64,000 nt of DNA, taken from contig NC_134139.1 in the NCBI RefSeq assembly GCF_033958435.1, forward strand, positions 203,405,501 to 203,469,500, written 5' to 3'. The notes beneath the pieces are model-generated. The model made no database searches, was not told the origin of the DNA, and saw only the letters and a list, made by a program, of their open reading frames with translations. The DNA is from Carettochelys insculpta (taxonomy: Eukaryota > Chordata > Testudines > Carettochelyidae). Shown one piece after another: positions 44,114 through 56,100 of this stretch (position 1 is the stretch's first letter; the number at the start of each line of letters is the position of its first letter). The translations under genes and the position numbers were made by a program.

Positions 44114-44935
44114 ATCATAGAATCATAGAAGAGTAGGACTGGAAGGGACCTCGAGAGGCCATCGAGTCCAGCCCCCTGCCCTCATGGCAGGACCAAGCAC
44201 TTTCTAGACCATCCCTGAAAGCCATCTATCTAACCTCTTCTTAAATATCTCCAGTGATGGAGATTCTAGCACCTCCCTTGGCAATTTGTTCCAGTGTTTG
44301 ATCACCCTGACAGTTAGGAACTTTTTCCTAATGTCCAACCTGAACCTCCCCTGCTGCAATTTCAGTCCATTGCCTCTTGTTCTATCCTCAGAGGCAAGGA
44401 AGAACAAGTTCCTTCCCTCTGCCTTATGACACCCTTTTAGATACCTGAAAACCGCTATCATGTCCCCCCTCAATCTTCTCTTTTCCAAACTAAACAAGCC
44501 CAATTCTTTCAGCCTTTCTTCATAGGTCATGTTCTCTAGACCTTTGATCATTCTCGTTGTTCTCCTCTGGACCCTCTCCAATTTCTCCACATCCTTCCTG
44601 AACTGCAGTGCCCAGAACTGGACACAATACTCCAGCTGAGGCCTAACCAGCGCAGAGTAGAGCGGGAGAATGACTTCTCGTGTCTTGTTCACAGCACACC
44701 TGTTAATGCATCCTAGAATCATGTTTGCCTTTTTCGCAACAGCATCACACTGTTGACTCATATTTAGCTTGTGGTCCACTATAACCCCTAGATCCCTTTC
44801 TGCCGTACTCATTCCTAGGCAGTCCTTTCCCATTCTGTATGTGTGACACTGATTGTTCCTTCCTAAGTGGAGCACTTTGCATTTGTCCTTATCATTTTCC
44901 CACAAGCTGTACCTTTCTGCCTATCCTCTGGTGGG
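44114..44935 (-). mobile_element. CR1 LINE, 5'-truncated
   Basis: The 3' end at 44114 ('atcatagaatcatagaagag') starts with the tandem 'atcataga' octamer. Minus-strand coding follows to about 44905, where the copy is truncated within the region after FADD. Same subgroup as 25844-26290 and 47018-47310. Well preserved: one uninterrupted 233-codon frame. Confidence 0.9.
44204..44905 (-). pseudogene. CR1 ORF2 C-terminal region, open but truncated
   Basis: The 233-codon frame covers the region downstream of the RT catalytic core: 'NDKCKVLHLGRNNQCHTYRM' near the start, 'VRPQLEYCVQFWALQF' about residue 87, '[20 protein letters not shown]' about 108, and '[20 protein letters not shown]' about 138. 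All catalytic residues (endonuclease, D and DD of RT) are missing, so it is a non-functional fragment despite being open. It is the C-terminal counterpart of the last third of the 785-codon frame. Confidence 0.8.
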
Positions 44936-47017
44936 GAACTGATTAGTGATGCAAATGATCACCTCGTGATAGTGGGTGGAATGCATAAGTCTGTGTGGCA
45001 GGAATCTGGAATGCCACTTCTTTACTAGTTGCTCTGTGTATGAAACATCAGACTTGGTGTCTCGTGCTATGACAGCCCTCTAGTGTCAGAAAATGGAAGA
45101 TTCTCTGCTTTTTACAGTAGAGCATCAGAGTTACAAACACCAGCATTACAAACCGACGAGTCAACCACAGCCATCATTTGGAATTGTCAGTATACACTGA
45201 GGCAGCAGAGACCAACAATAAACAAACAAACATACTACTAAAATATTATATAATAATAATATAAACTTCTAAAAGAAAAGGGAAAACAGCATTTTTCTTC
45301 TGCACAGAAAATGTTTCAAAGCTGCATTACGTCAATGGTCATTTGCAAACTTTTGAAACAATAACTAGAATGTGTGGTTCAGAGTTACAAACATTTCTGA
45401 GTTACGGACTATCTCCATTCCAGAAGCATTCAGAATTCTGAGGTTCTTCTGCCTAAAAAGGGTATTTGTGGTAACCAATACATTTGTCTGTAGCAGTCTG
45501 AAACATCGAGTGTTACTGAACTGCTAAAGACGATTAATTTAAATAGATGGTGGAGGGAGCAGAGGCAAGATAAATAATCAAAGTCATGGCCAATTCTGGC
45601 ATCCTGCAGACAGAGATGTATTTTTTTACCTTGGAAAAACCATGCACATATTCCCACAAGTGTGGCAGCAAAGATTGGCGAAAGCGTTGAAGTTTCTATT
45701 ATGTGCAAGTCCAAGTTCTAGAGTGAATCTCTAAGCAGGAGCTGCTGGGTACAGTGTTACTATTTGGAGAGACAGACATTGGCCACTGGTTTTGTAACCT
45801 CTGAATTTTCTGGGGTCAAGTCCAGGACAGGAGGGCAGACTAGAAAGGGCTTGGTTTGTTTCTCAATGGTCTCTTTTTTCAGGCTAATTAAACCTTGTTA
45901 TGTTGGTTCCTCTAGTATTACCAAGTGGGTAAGAACATGCCTGCAATTCCTGTTCTGGTGGAAGAGGATGCAGGGACCTAGGTGCAGGTCCCTGTGAAGT
46001 CATTGGTTGGTTGGTCTGCTGTGCTCATTGGCACATACTGTCTGAACAAGACCACCCTGCAGCTATTCCTCATGCTAAGAATTCCCTGAGGAGGAGAGGA
46101 AAATCTCCCATTATGGCACCTTTTCTGAGGCCTGAACCAAAGTTACTGAAGTCAAAGCAAGTCTTTTAGGCCAGCTCTGGTCAGGCCATCCTGCTGCTGG
46201 CTGTGTCGTTCTCTTGGAAGCAGGCGGGCAGCTCCCACCACCGATTTGGTCAGCTTCATGTATCCTTGCTACACACACGACCCTCCTGCATCATTTGAGA
46301 GTTTAGTATTTCTACTTTTAAGCTGAGGTTTGATGCAGAGTTGGGGGTGTTGCTGTTACCTTAGAAACCAGGGTAGACAATGATCTTATCGGACATGTTA
46401 AAATGACCGCTTTGAAATATTTGCGTTTAGTTTAGTGTCATGTTATTTCAAGACATAGGATTTCTTTCTGACCTCAAAGCATCACCACAACCATCTACAA
46501 ATCTAATCAATACAGGTATTACTGAAAAGTCCTAGTGCTGGTGCAATTTCTGGTCAACATTATCCTCCCGCCTGGATCATCTTGATGATCATGGATGTGA
46601 GGGCATGGGTAACAGCAGTCCTTGTGGCTTGGCATGTAAACAGGAAAGATTATTCTGACTACAGGCTCAATTGATTGTGCAGCAACGTCTCTTGGTACAG
46701 ACCCAAATAAGATTTTATAGAAGCTTAGATGTCAGTGGGTCCTGGAAAAATACCGGAAGTAGTTCCTCATTTGAATTTTTCCATCCATGTTGCCATGGTA
46801 ATGCAATATCAGGCTTTATCTATGTGAGAAGACATCAAAATCTTTGTTTGCTGAGAAGTTCATTTGATATGCTCCTCAAAATTGTCCTCACGTGGTAGCA
46901 GTTTGGCCAATATCCTCCTTTGATCATTCGATTGAGGTACAAGCAATTCAAGTCTCTGTGAGTCCACTTTTCTTTTTTGCTTCATCGTACAGCCCTGCTA
47001 CCAACTTCATGCCTAAA
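44936..47017. other. Unassigned intergenic stretch
   Basis: 45110-45420 is AT-rich with an (ata)n-like run near 45240-45265. The frames at 45430-45997 have no domain. I recognise neither exons nor transposon ends. Confidence 0.4.
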
Positions 47018-47310
47018 ATACTAGGACTGGGAGGGACCTTGAGAGGTCATCAAGCCCAGTCCCCTGCCTTCACAGCAGGCTCAAGTACCACCTTTATCAT
47101 TCCTGACAGATGTTTATCTAACCTGTTCTTATGTATCTCCAGTGACTGAGATGCTACAGCCTCCCGAGGCAATTTTTTCCAGTGTTTAACCACCTTGAAG
47201 ATTAGGAAGCTTTCCTTGTTTCCAATCTAAATCTCCCTTACTGCAATTTAAGCCCTTTGCTTCTTGTCCTATCATCAGTGGTTGAAGAGAATAATTTAAT
47301 TCTGGCAAGT
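47018..47310 (-). mobile_element. CR1 LINE 3' end
   Basis: Minus-strand 3' end: 'actaggactgggagggacct' and 'tcatcaagcccagtcccctg', followed by decayed C-terminal coding text to about 47310. Same subgroup as 44114. Confidence 0.8.
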
Positions 47311-48239
47311 CAGCCAAAGTTTTGCTGCCAGATTCCTTGACTGAGCTGAAGAAGTTTCATGTTCCATCAGATTGAAATACACTTCTCACAAATCTTTCCA
47401 CTTGTTCTTCACCACCATCTGCTGTTTTCAGTACTGGCTTCTGTACATCCGTCATAACATGCAGTCCAGCAGATATGCTGATAAGCACATCTGGGTGTGA
47501 TTAAGGGTCAGATGGGTTTGTCGTGTGGTTGATGACATGCTTAGTAAGAGCTGTAACGTGCTTCCTCCCTGTTCAGGGCAGAGGAAATGACTTGTTTGTG
47601 GAATTTGTCTTCACTACTTGTTAGGCCTCTTCTTCCTCTTGTAGTTTTTGCATATTCATAACACAAACCTGTGTATTGTTATTTCCAACACTAATACTGA
47701 CCTGGGCATCAGGGTCATTGAATTAAAAAGTTAGTTTTCAGATTATTTCAAAGGCTAGTACTACATGCACAGGCAACTGAAAAATATAAATCTGCCAAGC
47801 AGGTTAGGTGCTACGTTGTGTGTGTGTAGAAATGGTTCTACATGGAAAACTATTGTGTTAGAAATTTGCATACATTTCTAGCTACCTATCCTACCATACA
47901 AATTACGGCCATGCAATCCATTGCTACTCAGGGTGAAACTGATCTGATGAGCAAATTTCATTGGCAAATTATAAAAGATTATTATAACGTTTTGTGAAAT
48001 ATTTTGACAATTGAGAGCATGTGCTGTGAGCACATTTTATGTTAATATATGGCAAAATGTCGAAGTTGGCTACTTTTCCTGTATGATTAAATACCATCTT
48101 CAGCTGTTGAAGTTAACTTAAAACAATGAAAGCTATAGTTAGGGGCCTCTTGCAGTGTTTCTGGAGCTGGGAACAAAACTTTCTCACTGTAGGTACCATT
48201 GTTTCACTTCATGTACTGCACCATTTGACAGCTCAGTGC
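47311..48239. other. Unassigned AT-rich stretch
   Basis: Nothing recognised. There is a short (tg)n run near 47815-47828. No frames of note. Confidence 0.45.
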
Positions 48240-48500
48240 CACACCCAGGGCCTCTGACAGGGTGGGGAAAGGGGGCAGCTTTCCAGAGGCCTGGCAATGT
48301 AAAAGGAGCCCAGGCTCCCGGCTGTCCCCATCCCAACCCCCATTATCACGGCAGCAGCAGGGGCCGGAGCCCTGGGCCTTTTAAATGATCTCCAAAGATG
48401 AATGTGATGCACTGAGAGCTGGGGGCGGGGGCGTTAGCCCCCAGCGGTGCCCAAATTGCTGACGCCCCACTGAGGCCCCCCCATACACACACACCTGCCC
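48240..48500 (+). repeat. GC-rich dispersed repeat ('gggcctggcaat' type)
   Basis: 'gaggcctggcaatgtaaaag' and 'gccctgggccttttaaatga' flank a GC-rich middle; the two blocks are partly complementary. Related text is seen near 2440 and 38280. Possibly a non-autonomous DNA element. Confidence 0.35.
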
Positions 48501-50280
48501 AGAGTCTGGTGATGTCTGTTGTCAGCACTGGCCACACTTCATCTAACCTACATAAAATAAGCTTACAAATGATAGGTGTTGAGGTGGGGGAAATGTAAGG
48601 AAAGTCCATTGAAGTCCAAAGATATTATGTCCTTTTTTTTGAGAATTGCTGCATGTCATCCCCAAATGGCCAGGGGTGGCCTGGGAGGGGACAGGGCTGG
48701 GGGGAGAAGGGCTTTAGGAAACAAGCTGGAGAGCCATCTCTGACTAGACATGCCTTGCTGGGGCGACAACCCCAACACTGCCCCTCCTGTGCACATTCTG
48801 GAGCAACCTGGGTCAGCAGAAGTAAAGATTAAGGAAGCCCCGTGTAACTACCCAGCGTGGGATCGGACCAGCACGCAGCCTGTTCACCGTGATGTGAGAG
48901 CTGTGATAACTATAAATGGTCAGGACTCAGGTTTCACAAATCATTGGAGAGACGTGCTAATATCTCCTGCAGACAGGTTGCAGCAGGCACCTACACATTT
49001 TCGCCCTCGCTTTGCTGAGCTGCAGGTGGTTGGGTTAGGATCCCCACCCTGAGAAGCTACTGGCTTTGTGATCGCTACAGCCACAGGTGGCCAAGCAGGC
49101 ACATCTGAGCATAACTGCTGGAGACCTGGGGTGGGAGCCTCCAGTGAATCCAGGAATGCTTCAGGACCAATTCTAGCAAAGCCTGGAGCTCTCATTGCTC
49201 TGCTGGGGAGAAGGACGTGGCTGGCCCCTGCTCTGTTCATCTGACCACCTCCCCTTGAGCCCGTGAGAACAACACAGCCTTCCTATGTGAAAGTGGGTCT
49301 GCAAAGCAGACCGCAGCGCTTGCTCCGGTTTCCGGGTGGCCTCATAGCTTGTCTCTGCTTGTCTTGTACAGCTGGAGTGTCACCTCCACATTCCTCTCTC
49401 AGTGCTGCAAGGTCGCAGCAAGATCTCCGGGGGAACTGGCTCGGGAGGTCCCATGTGGCTGCTGTGGTCTGAGCTGCTGCCCTGCCAGCTCCCAACAAAG
49501 AGGGATGGGGAGGTGGGTTCTTAGACAAGCCCCAGCATTGGTTTCTCTCCAGCTGGGAGCCACATGTCAGCTTAGGGGGCTTTAAATTCCAAGGGAGCTC
49601 TGGGGACAGCAGTAGACTGCACTCACCTACTTGCTACACTGAGGGCCTTCTGCCTTGAGGCCAGGTACAGACGAGCCTCACTCAGTTTCCAGGAAGCTCC
49701 TGTGGCTAGGTCTGTTCTTACCACCATATGCGAAGGGCCCACCAGCACCAACCCAGGTTCCACTGTTGTGGCGGAAAGCTCTGTCTCCCTGCAGTGCAGA
49801 CACCACCTCAGTGTTTGTAACAAGGGTCCAGAACAAAAGCCACTGCCCTCCTGTGTGTCCCCCTTGGCAAATCACATCCCCTTCCTGTGTCTCTCCCTCC
49901 TTTCCCAGCCTATGTCCGTTAGGTATTGTCCCTCTGGGTGTCCCTCTTCTCTGAGGCTCTGACCAGGACGATTTTTCAAATGACAGGCAATGTCCAGGAT
50001 TTTTGCAGAGCAGGCATTGGTCCGCTTCCCAGTTGGTCCCTCCCCTGGATCAGCAGCTGATCAGTCTATTCCCCTGCAGCCACCATCGTGGGATCTCATC
50101 TACGCAGGCCCCAGCTCCCTGCCCTGGGGAGGTGCTGACTGATGACTGGTGGTGGGTCCCAGGCTTGTGCCAGCTGACCTGCCACTGTAACAGAGACAAA
50201 CATTGCCTTCATCCCCTATGAGTGCCCCCCTCTTCCCTGCCCTTGGCAGCATCATCTTTCAGGGGGCTGAAATATGGAAC
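48501..50280. other. Unassigned GC-rich stretch
   Basis: Antisense-overlapping frames at 48941-49240 (-), 49263-49585 (+/-) and 49623-49962 (+/-) are typical of GC-rich non-coding DNA. 'gaggccaggtacagacgag' near 49658 could be a decayed MITE end. No gene. Confidence 0.4.
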
Positions 50281-50502
50281 CTCTGCAACATGGTTTCCCA
50301 AACTGGGGGACATGAAGAAATTCCAAGGGGTGTGTGAGGCGACCCAGCCCCCCCCCCATCATTCCCCCCCACCTGAAGAAAGATCTGGCCTTTGCTTCCG
50401 GCTCTCAGCTCCTGCCATTTCATGTGAGTGACCTGGCGCAGCCGCTATAAAACCCGGCAGACAGTGAAGACCCACATGGAGCTAGCTGCCTCCTGCAAAG
50501 AT

Positions 50503-50905
50503 GCCCATAATACAAGAACTAGAGAGCACCAAATGAAATTAATGGGTAGCAGGTTTAAAACTAATAAAAGAAACTTCTTCTTCACTCAGCGCATAGTTAG
50601 CCTGTGGAACTCCTTGCCAGAGGAGACTGTGAAGGCGAGGACTATAACAGAATTTAAGAAAGAGCTAGATAAATTCATGGAGGTTAGGTCCATAGAACGC
50701 TTTTAGCCAAGGGTAGGAATGGTGTCCCTGCCCTCTGATTGTCAGAAGTTGGAGGTGGATGGCAGGAGACAAATCACTTGATCATTGTCTTCAGTTCACC
50801 CCCTTTGGGGCACCTGGCACTGGCCACTGTCAGCAGACAGGCTAGTGGGTTGGATGGACCTTTGGTCTGACCCAGTATGTCTGTTCTTGTGTTCTTATGA
50901 ATGAG
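50503..50905 (+). mobile_element. CR1 LINE 3' end inside the hAT-like element
   Basis: Starts 'gcccataatacaagaactag' and ends 'gacccagtatgtctgttctt' plus a 'gttcttatgaatg' terminus. It has the same layout as the young CR1s at 28334 and 35690 but is more diverged. The 50428-50706 frame contains '[20 protein letters not shown]', the last ORF2 segment. It post-dates the host element. Confidence 0.85.
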
Positions 50906-51059
50906 TGTGTGTTGTGGGGGGGAGGAGAAAGGGGTTAGATGTGGGGGCTGGGGGTGCCTGGTTCGGGTGAGGGGGATGGGGTTAGATGGGGGGCTGGTGG
51001 TGCCTGGCTTTGTGGGATGAGAGGGGATTGGGCAAGCAGCTTGTGGGGCTCAGGCGGCC

Positions 51060-51320
51060 AACCGGCTTGTTGGACTTGTAGTGCTTGGACAGCTGGCCCC
51101 GGCATCACAGGTTTCAGGTGGCTCGGGCTGGTGGCTGGCCCCAGCAGCGTGGGGCTTGGGCAGCTCAGGCTGGTGGGTAGGCAGCTGGCCCCAGCAACAT
51201 GGGGCTTGGGCGGCTCAGGATGGCAGGTGGGCGGCTGGCCCTGGCAGCATGGGGCTTGGGTGGGTGGCTCGGGCAGCTGGCCCATGGCTGGGGCGGGCAG
51301 CTGGTAGGTGGGCAGCTGGT
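51060..51320. repeat. Minisatellite, 42-51 bp unit
   Basis: Five variants of a unit containing 'ggctggccccagcagcgtgg' and 'ggggcttgggcggctcagg' start near 51092, 51134, 51185, 51235 and 51277. It forms the core of the surrounding hAT-like element. Confidence 0.8.
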
Positions 51321-51835
51321 CACAGAATCACAGAATCATAACATTTTATACCAAGTTTCTGTGTTTATTTTAAATTACGAATTGAATATTTTGCTAAAAG
51401 CGGAGTTGAGTGGTGGTGAAGATGAGGCTGGGGAGTGGAGCGTGAGGTTTTCTCAAAAATCAAAAGGGTGGTGTGATGCAGAAAAGTTTGGGAACCACTG
51501 CTATGCAGAGAAACACAAGTGAGGTGGCGGGGAACAGGGCCCATTGTGTTCAAGAGTGGGGACTCAGCTCTGTTGTGGGAGGCTCTAGAAAGGATCTAAT
51601 CTCTGTGTTTACACTGGGCCCATCACCAGGGGATGCTGGAACCCACTCAGGTTTTCACACTGACTCTGTGAACCCAGCCATGCTTACCCGTGGAAGAAAA
51701 AGAAAGGGCAGGCAACTCCAGCATAACGCAGCCAGTCCCATGTGCCTGCTTGCTTTGCTGAACCAGGCCCTGGGAGAGGCGGAGCCAGAGCCTACCCCAT
51801 TAGGGCTGCTGTCAAACTCCTGTTTCTCTCTGCAG

Positions 51836-51908
51836 ACCCAACTTGAAGACCAGTCTGCCAGCAGTTCTGAAGGGGAGCATCCAAGTGCTGGAAGAACTGT
51901 GCAGGAAG
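51836..51908 (+). CDS. Weak candidate exon, 73 nt
   Basis: 'ctgtttctctctgcag' precedes 51836 and 'gtaaga' follows 51908, both good splice matches. Two frames are open: one reads TQLEDQSASS..., the other, with one leading base and 24 codons to the donor, reads 'PNLKTSLPAVLKGSIQVLEE' and 'LCRK'. The second looks helix-like, but I know no family for it. Length 73 is not a multiple of three. With no neighbouring exon recognised this may be chance. Confidence 0.2.
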
Positions 51909-52005
51909 GTAAGACAGTGAGAAGGGTTGTGTTGTAGCGTTGCCCTGCTAAACCCAGTTCAGTCATTTAAGGGTCTGGGGCAAATAGATTTAAAAGGAAA
52001 AAAAT

Positions 52006-52092
52006 TGTCAGGGATGGTGTTTGGTCCTGTTGTGAGGGCAGGAAACTGGACTTGATGGCCTCTCGAGGTCCCTTCCAGCTCTATGAGATACG
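52006..52092 (+). mobile_element. CR1 LINE 3' terminal fragment
   Basis: 'gtcagggatggtgtttggtc' to 'cgaggtcccttccagctcta' and 'tgagata' is the last part of the CR1 3' end (compare 26200-26290). Severely truncated. Confidence 0.75.
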
Positions 52093-53039
52093 TATATGTA
52101 TGTTCTGCCAACCCCAGATATTAACAAATCACAGTACCTGCTTTCCTTTTGCTGCGTGATTTGAGTCCAGCTCCAGCTCCTCCTGGATCCCGCTTGGGAC
52201 TTCTCAGTCGCTATGGATAAGTAACACACCCACATCACGGCAGGCGGGGGTGTCAGTGGGCAGGGGCGGCTGGTGGATCAGATCAGTTCCACAGTGGGAG
52301 CGTGTGGGGTGTCTGCTTAGATTATTTGGATGCTGTTAGTCCCTTGCTTTTGGGTGCCTGATAGGATTAGCAAACCCTACTTATTCTTGGACAGGGTTAG
52401 TGTAGCTGTGAGCTGCTGTCGTCCCACAGCTGGTTAGGCGGGGGAGAGGGGGGTGCTAAGAAGGGGCATGCAGCTCAGCTGGTGGCTGGATGGGAAGGTG
52501 TGCAGAGCAACAGACCTGTCCCCTAGGGAGAGCAGCTGGGCAGGGGTCCAGAGCTGATCTAGGTCTGCTGCCAGATCCAGCCTCCCTAGAGGGGCTGTAG
52601 ACCCTGAGAAGGGCCATTTTTGGCTGTACTTGGGACTTGCTGGTGTTTTTATACTGAGCCATGGCAGAGGAAACAGGAGGCGGAGGAGATGTCACCAGCT
52701 AAACCTAGAGGCAGCTGGATGAATCGCCCCAGGGGAGCTGAGACATAGGCCCAGACAACTTCAGGGCACAGACTACTTTGTTTAGTGACTTTGGTTCTCT
52801 GCGACTCTGGAAGGGAATGGAACGTGTGTAGTGAGCTCCTTACAGGACAGGGCCCAGGGCAATGGGGCCCTGATCTAGGCCCAGCTGTAATAATCAGGGA
52901 AATTGTGGCAGATTACCGGTGGCATTTGGAATAAGGCCCCCTATAGGGAAACAACTCTGACGCGCTTGTGTAAGCGGGTCCCACCAGAAGCTACTCTTTT
53001 AAATACCACATGAGAGCAGGGTGAGCCACCGGAGCGGGC
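52093..53039. other. Unassigned GC-rich stretch
   Basis: Low repeat density. Frames at 52008-52238 and 52456-52695 (-) have no domain. No splice-flanked open interval stood out. Confidence 0.35.
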
Positions 53040-53115
53040 TGGAATCACGGTTGGGGAAACTGAGGCAGGGAGCCCATGGCACCTTGTCTCACCTGTAGGA
53101 GGCATGAACCCAGTC
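53040..53115 (-). repeat. MIR-like ancient SINE fragment
   Basis: 'ggttggggaaactgaggcag' followed by 'tgaacccagtcacag' fits MIR complement order. Short and weak. Confidence 0.35.
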
Positions 53116-56100
53116 ACAGGGAGTCCTCAAATTAAAAAATAAAAAAGCGCCCATCAGGTCTCTAGTGCACTGTGGTGTCTCGCTACCTGCGTGTGGTGGG
53201 CAGGCAAGTTCTGTAGCCATCACTGCTTAACACAGACCCGGTGTTTGGGCCTACGCCGGCCAGCTGCATGGGGAGGATCCCCTCGGCAACGGAGTTCATT
53301 TTCTTTTATTTCCATTTCTTTGCTGCTTGCAGCAGTTCCACCTGGCTGGGTTGGATGAAGGCGAAAGCTTTCACTAGCGTCTCCCAAGCTAAGCCGACCT
53401 GTGGCTGGACAGTACTTAGAAAAGAAGCTTTTCTTTCCGAGCAGACACAATGTGAAATTGCCTAATTTCTCCTGAGTGCTAGCCAGGAGGTGGGGCTGTG
53501 TGGGCGGGGAGTCGTTTGAATCTCTTTTTTCTCTGCTGACATGAAAGCCAGATGGCATCGCTAATGGGTCCTGTGAGCACGCCCTTTATCCAAGTGCTGC
53601 CTGGGTATCTACTCTGACTGAGCTGGCAGCAAAGCGGCATTTGTAATGTGTGTGTGAGAGAGACTTGGCAGGCTTGTGTCCCCTAGCATGGCTAATCTCT
53701 TATTATCCCTTTATAAAGGAACTATAAACATTTGGCTTCCTCGGGGGTTTTGTTTGCATTGCAGCGTAATTAGGATTTCCTCCAAAGGGTCAAAGGGGAG
53801 GGGAGGTGAAGAGGCTCTCTTGATGGCAGCTATCCTTTGGCCTTTGAAGATGCTGCCTGGACCCTGCGTGAGCGCTGCCTGGTTCTCCTGGAGCGGCGGG
53901 ACGTTCCTCTGAGGGAAGGAGCAGCAGCCGAAGCGAGAGCCCTGGGTGTTCCTCTCTCGTATGGCCTTGCACCGCAGGCCATGGCTTTGAAGTGGGTTTG
54001 TTCCTGGTGAAAAGTGCCCAGCTCGTCTAGCAGCTCTGAAATCCGGAGCCTTCTCAATCCACCTGACACGGGCCGTGCCAGGGCCACCTGCCTCCGCTCC
54101 AGCAGGACCGCCTATGCCGATAAACAGGACGTTGGTCTCCTGGGCCTGCCCCCTTCAGCTCCAGCAAAGGCAGCCTGGATGCCCATTGTGACGGCAGCTG
54201 TAGGGTTTGCGACACGTGTCGGCTCAGAATTGGCCTGAGGGCCGAGGACTCCTGTCCTCACTGTCACTGAAGAGCCCGCTGGTGGAGAGGACTTAATGCC
54301 TGTTCACCCGAGCTGGGTCACAGAGGTGACCGGGGTGGATGGGGACATGTATGTGCCCCACTAAGTCAGCACGTCCTGCCCCCTGCATGGGGTGTCTGTG
54401 GCTGAGGGAGAGGCTGTTCAGGCTAACCAGAGCACAGGCTGAGGAAAGGGCCTGTCGGTGGCACTTGATCCTCCACACACACTGAGTCCCAGGGGTTGGG
54501 CCCTCAGACGGGGGTGGGGAATACGGGGAATACCTCACCTCCGGCGAGCGGCATGAGACTGGAGCGCGTCACCCTGTGCTGGGGCAGGAGGTGGAGTTTC
54601 ACTGCCCCTGGGCGGTCCTGAATCAGACCTTCCTGAAACGGCCCTGGGGTGATATTCCAACACGAGACCCCTCAAAGTGTCCCAGTGCACTGCTGGGGCT
54701 GAGGTGAGCCCCACGGACCCGCCCCGGCAGTGGGTCAGAGGAGCTGTGACACCAGGCCTAGGGTAGAGCTCAGGAGAGGGGAAGGGAGGCAGGACAGGGT
54801 GGGTGGAAGAGAAGGAAAACCCCAGGGCTCTTACTGCTCAGGCTACTTACGCCCCAGGAGCTCCCTCTCTCCCCAGTTTTGGGCCCTCTGTATTTCCTGG
54901 CCTCAGGGCCTCCGTCTCTTCCTGCCCCACCCTAAAGCTCCAAGTTCCATTGCATGGGGACCAGGCATCCTGCAGCCCCTCCATACGCCCTGATCTGAGA
55001 GCTGCTTTCTTGCCCTGCTCCCCCCGCCCCAGGGCTGCTGCCCCCACCCCCCAGTACTTCCAGCTGCAGGTACCCAAAACCCAGCTGGTGTCTAGTGGCA
55101 GTAAGAGGGGCACCCCAAGGGGGCACAAAAGCAGCCCATGACTCATCCTGGCCCTGGCGGGCTCTGGATGAACCACCAGCATTTTCATTCGACTTGGGCT
55201 TGTTGTGAGAGCTTGGGGACTGTTGAATCTAGCGCCCATCGCTGCAGTCTGTCGGCGCTCCGAGCAGAGACACCCCCACCCTTCTCAGTCTGGTCCATCT
55301 CCACTGCTGATCCTCCCTGGCAGGGCTGCGTGTTTAAGGCTCTGGCTAGGTGGGAAGCCAAGGGGAACCGGGAAAGATGCCAGGCCTCCAGGTATTCTTC
55401 TTTAGTGAGGAAGGGCTTGGCAAATATGTGCACCTTCAACCACCTGCATCCTGCTGCTGGCAGGCTGCTTTCGGGGAGGAGCAGGCTGGTGCTGGCTTAG
55501 TGAGCGGGAGAGGCCAGGCCTGTGAGGTTGGAGCCAGCACAGAGGTGACTTTAAAAACAAGCCCACTGAACAGGGTTCCCTGTAAGCTGAGCGCTGGGGC
55601 AGCCATGCAGGAGAGATTCCGGTGCTGCCCAGCTGAAGAGCAGAGCGCCCGCAGCCAGCAGCCTGTGTTTGTATTGTTGGTGCACATTCCTACGTGCCTT
55701 GGTGCGCATAGCAAAATTGATTCCACTCCTGGATGGGAAGAATAAGAGGGAAACCTGCTGCTGAGTATCCCTTCAGAACAGAGTCTCCAGGCCAGTGGCC
55801 ACGGTGCACAAACATGCCTGGTACAAGCCAGGAGCATCTTTGTGCTCCCTGGCAGGCAGGCCCTTGAACCCTGGTCCTGAAGCACCAGAGCAAAACCGTA
55901 GGAAAGCCCAGGAGAGGGGACTAGTGGCTACCTGTAGGTCACAGTCAGTTGCCCAAACATTCGAATGAGTCTTGCTTCTAAGTTCTAAATCAATTTCAGC
56001 TGAATGAGTCGTCCCCTCCCCCCGAGCCTGAGAGAGGGGCTCCCTTCGCCCAATCTCCGACAATGTGCATGGCTGCAGCCAGGGGAAACACTCTCTCCTG

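Larger units (their letters stand above)
50289..51500 (+). mobile_element. Non-autonomous hAT-like element, carrying a CR1 insertion
   Basis: The ends are 'catggtttcccaaactg' and 'agtttgggaaccactg'. The flanks 'ctctgcaa' (50281-50288) and 'ctatgcag' (51501-51508) match at 6 of 8. Removing the CR1 tail at 50503-50905 leaves about 810 bp, close to its relatives. The core at 51060-51320 is a G-rich minisatellite; AT-rich arm text follows (51330-51420). Frames across the core (50935-51341) are compositional. Confidence 0.7.

Noticed and set aside
44204..44905. A functional 233-codon protein gene
   Set aside because: It is the C-terminal CR1 region without any catalytic residue, truncated at its 5' end.
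53278..53390. Pyrimidine-rich tract ending 'ttgcag' as an exon acceptor
   Set aside because: The open interval after it stops within about 15 codons and has no donor.
53830..54240. Possible conserved coding exon on either strand of GC-rich DNA
   Set aside because: Competing frames on both strands, no recognisable domain and no paired splice signals.
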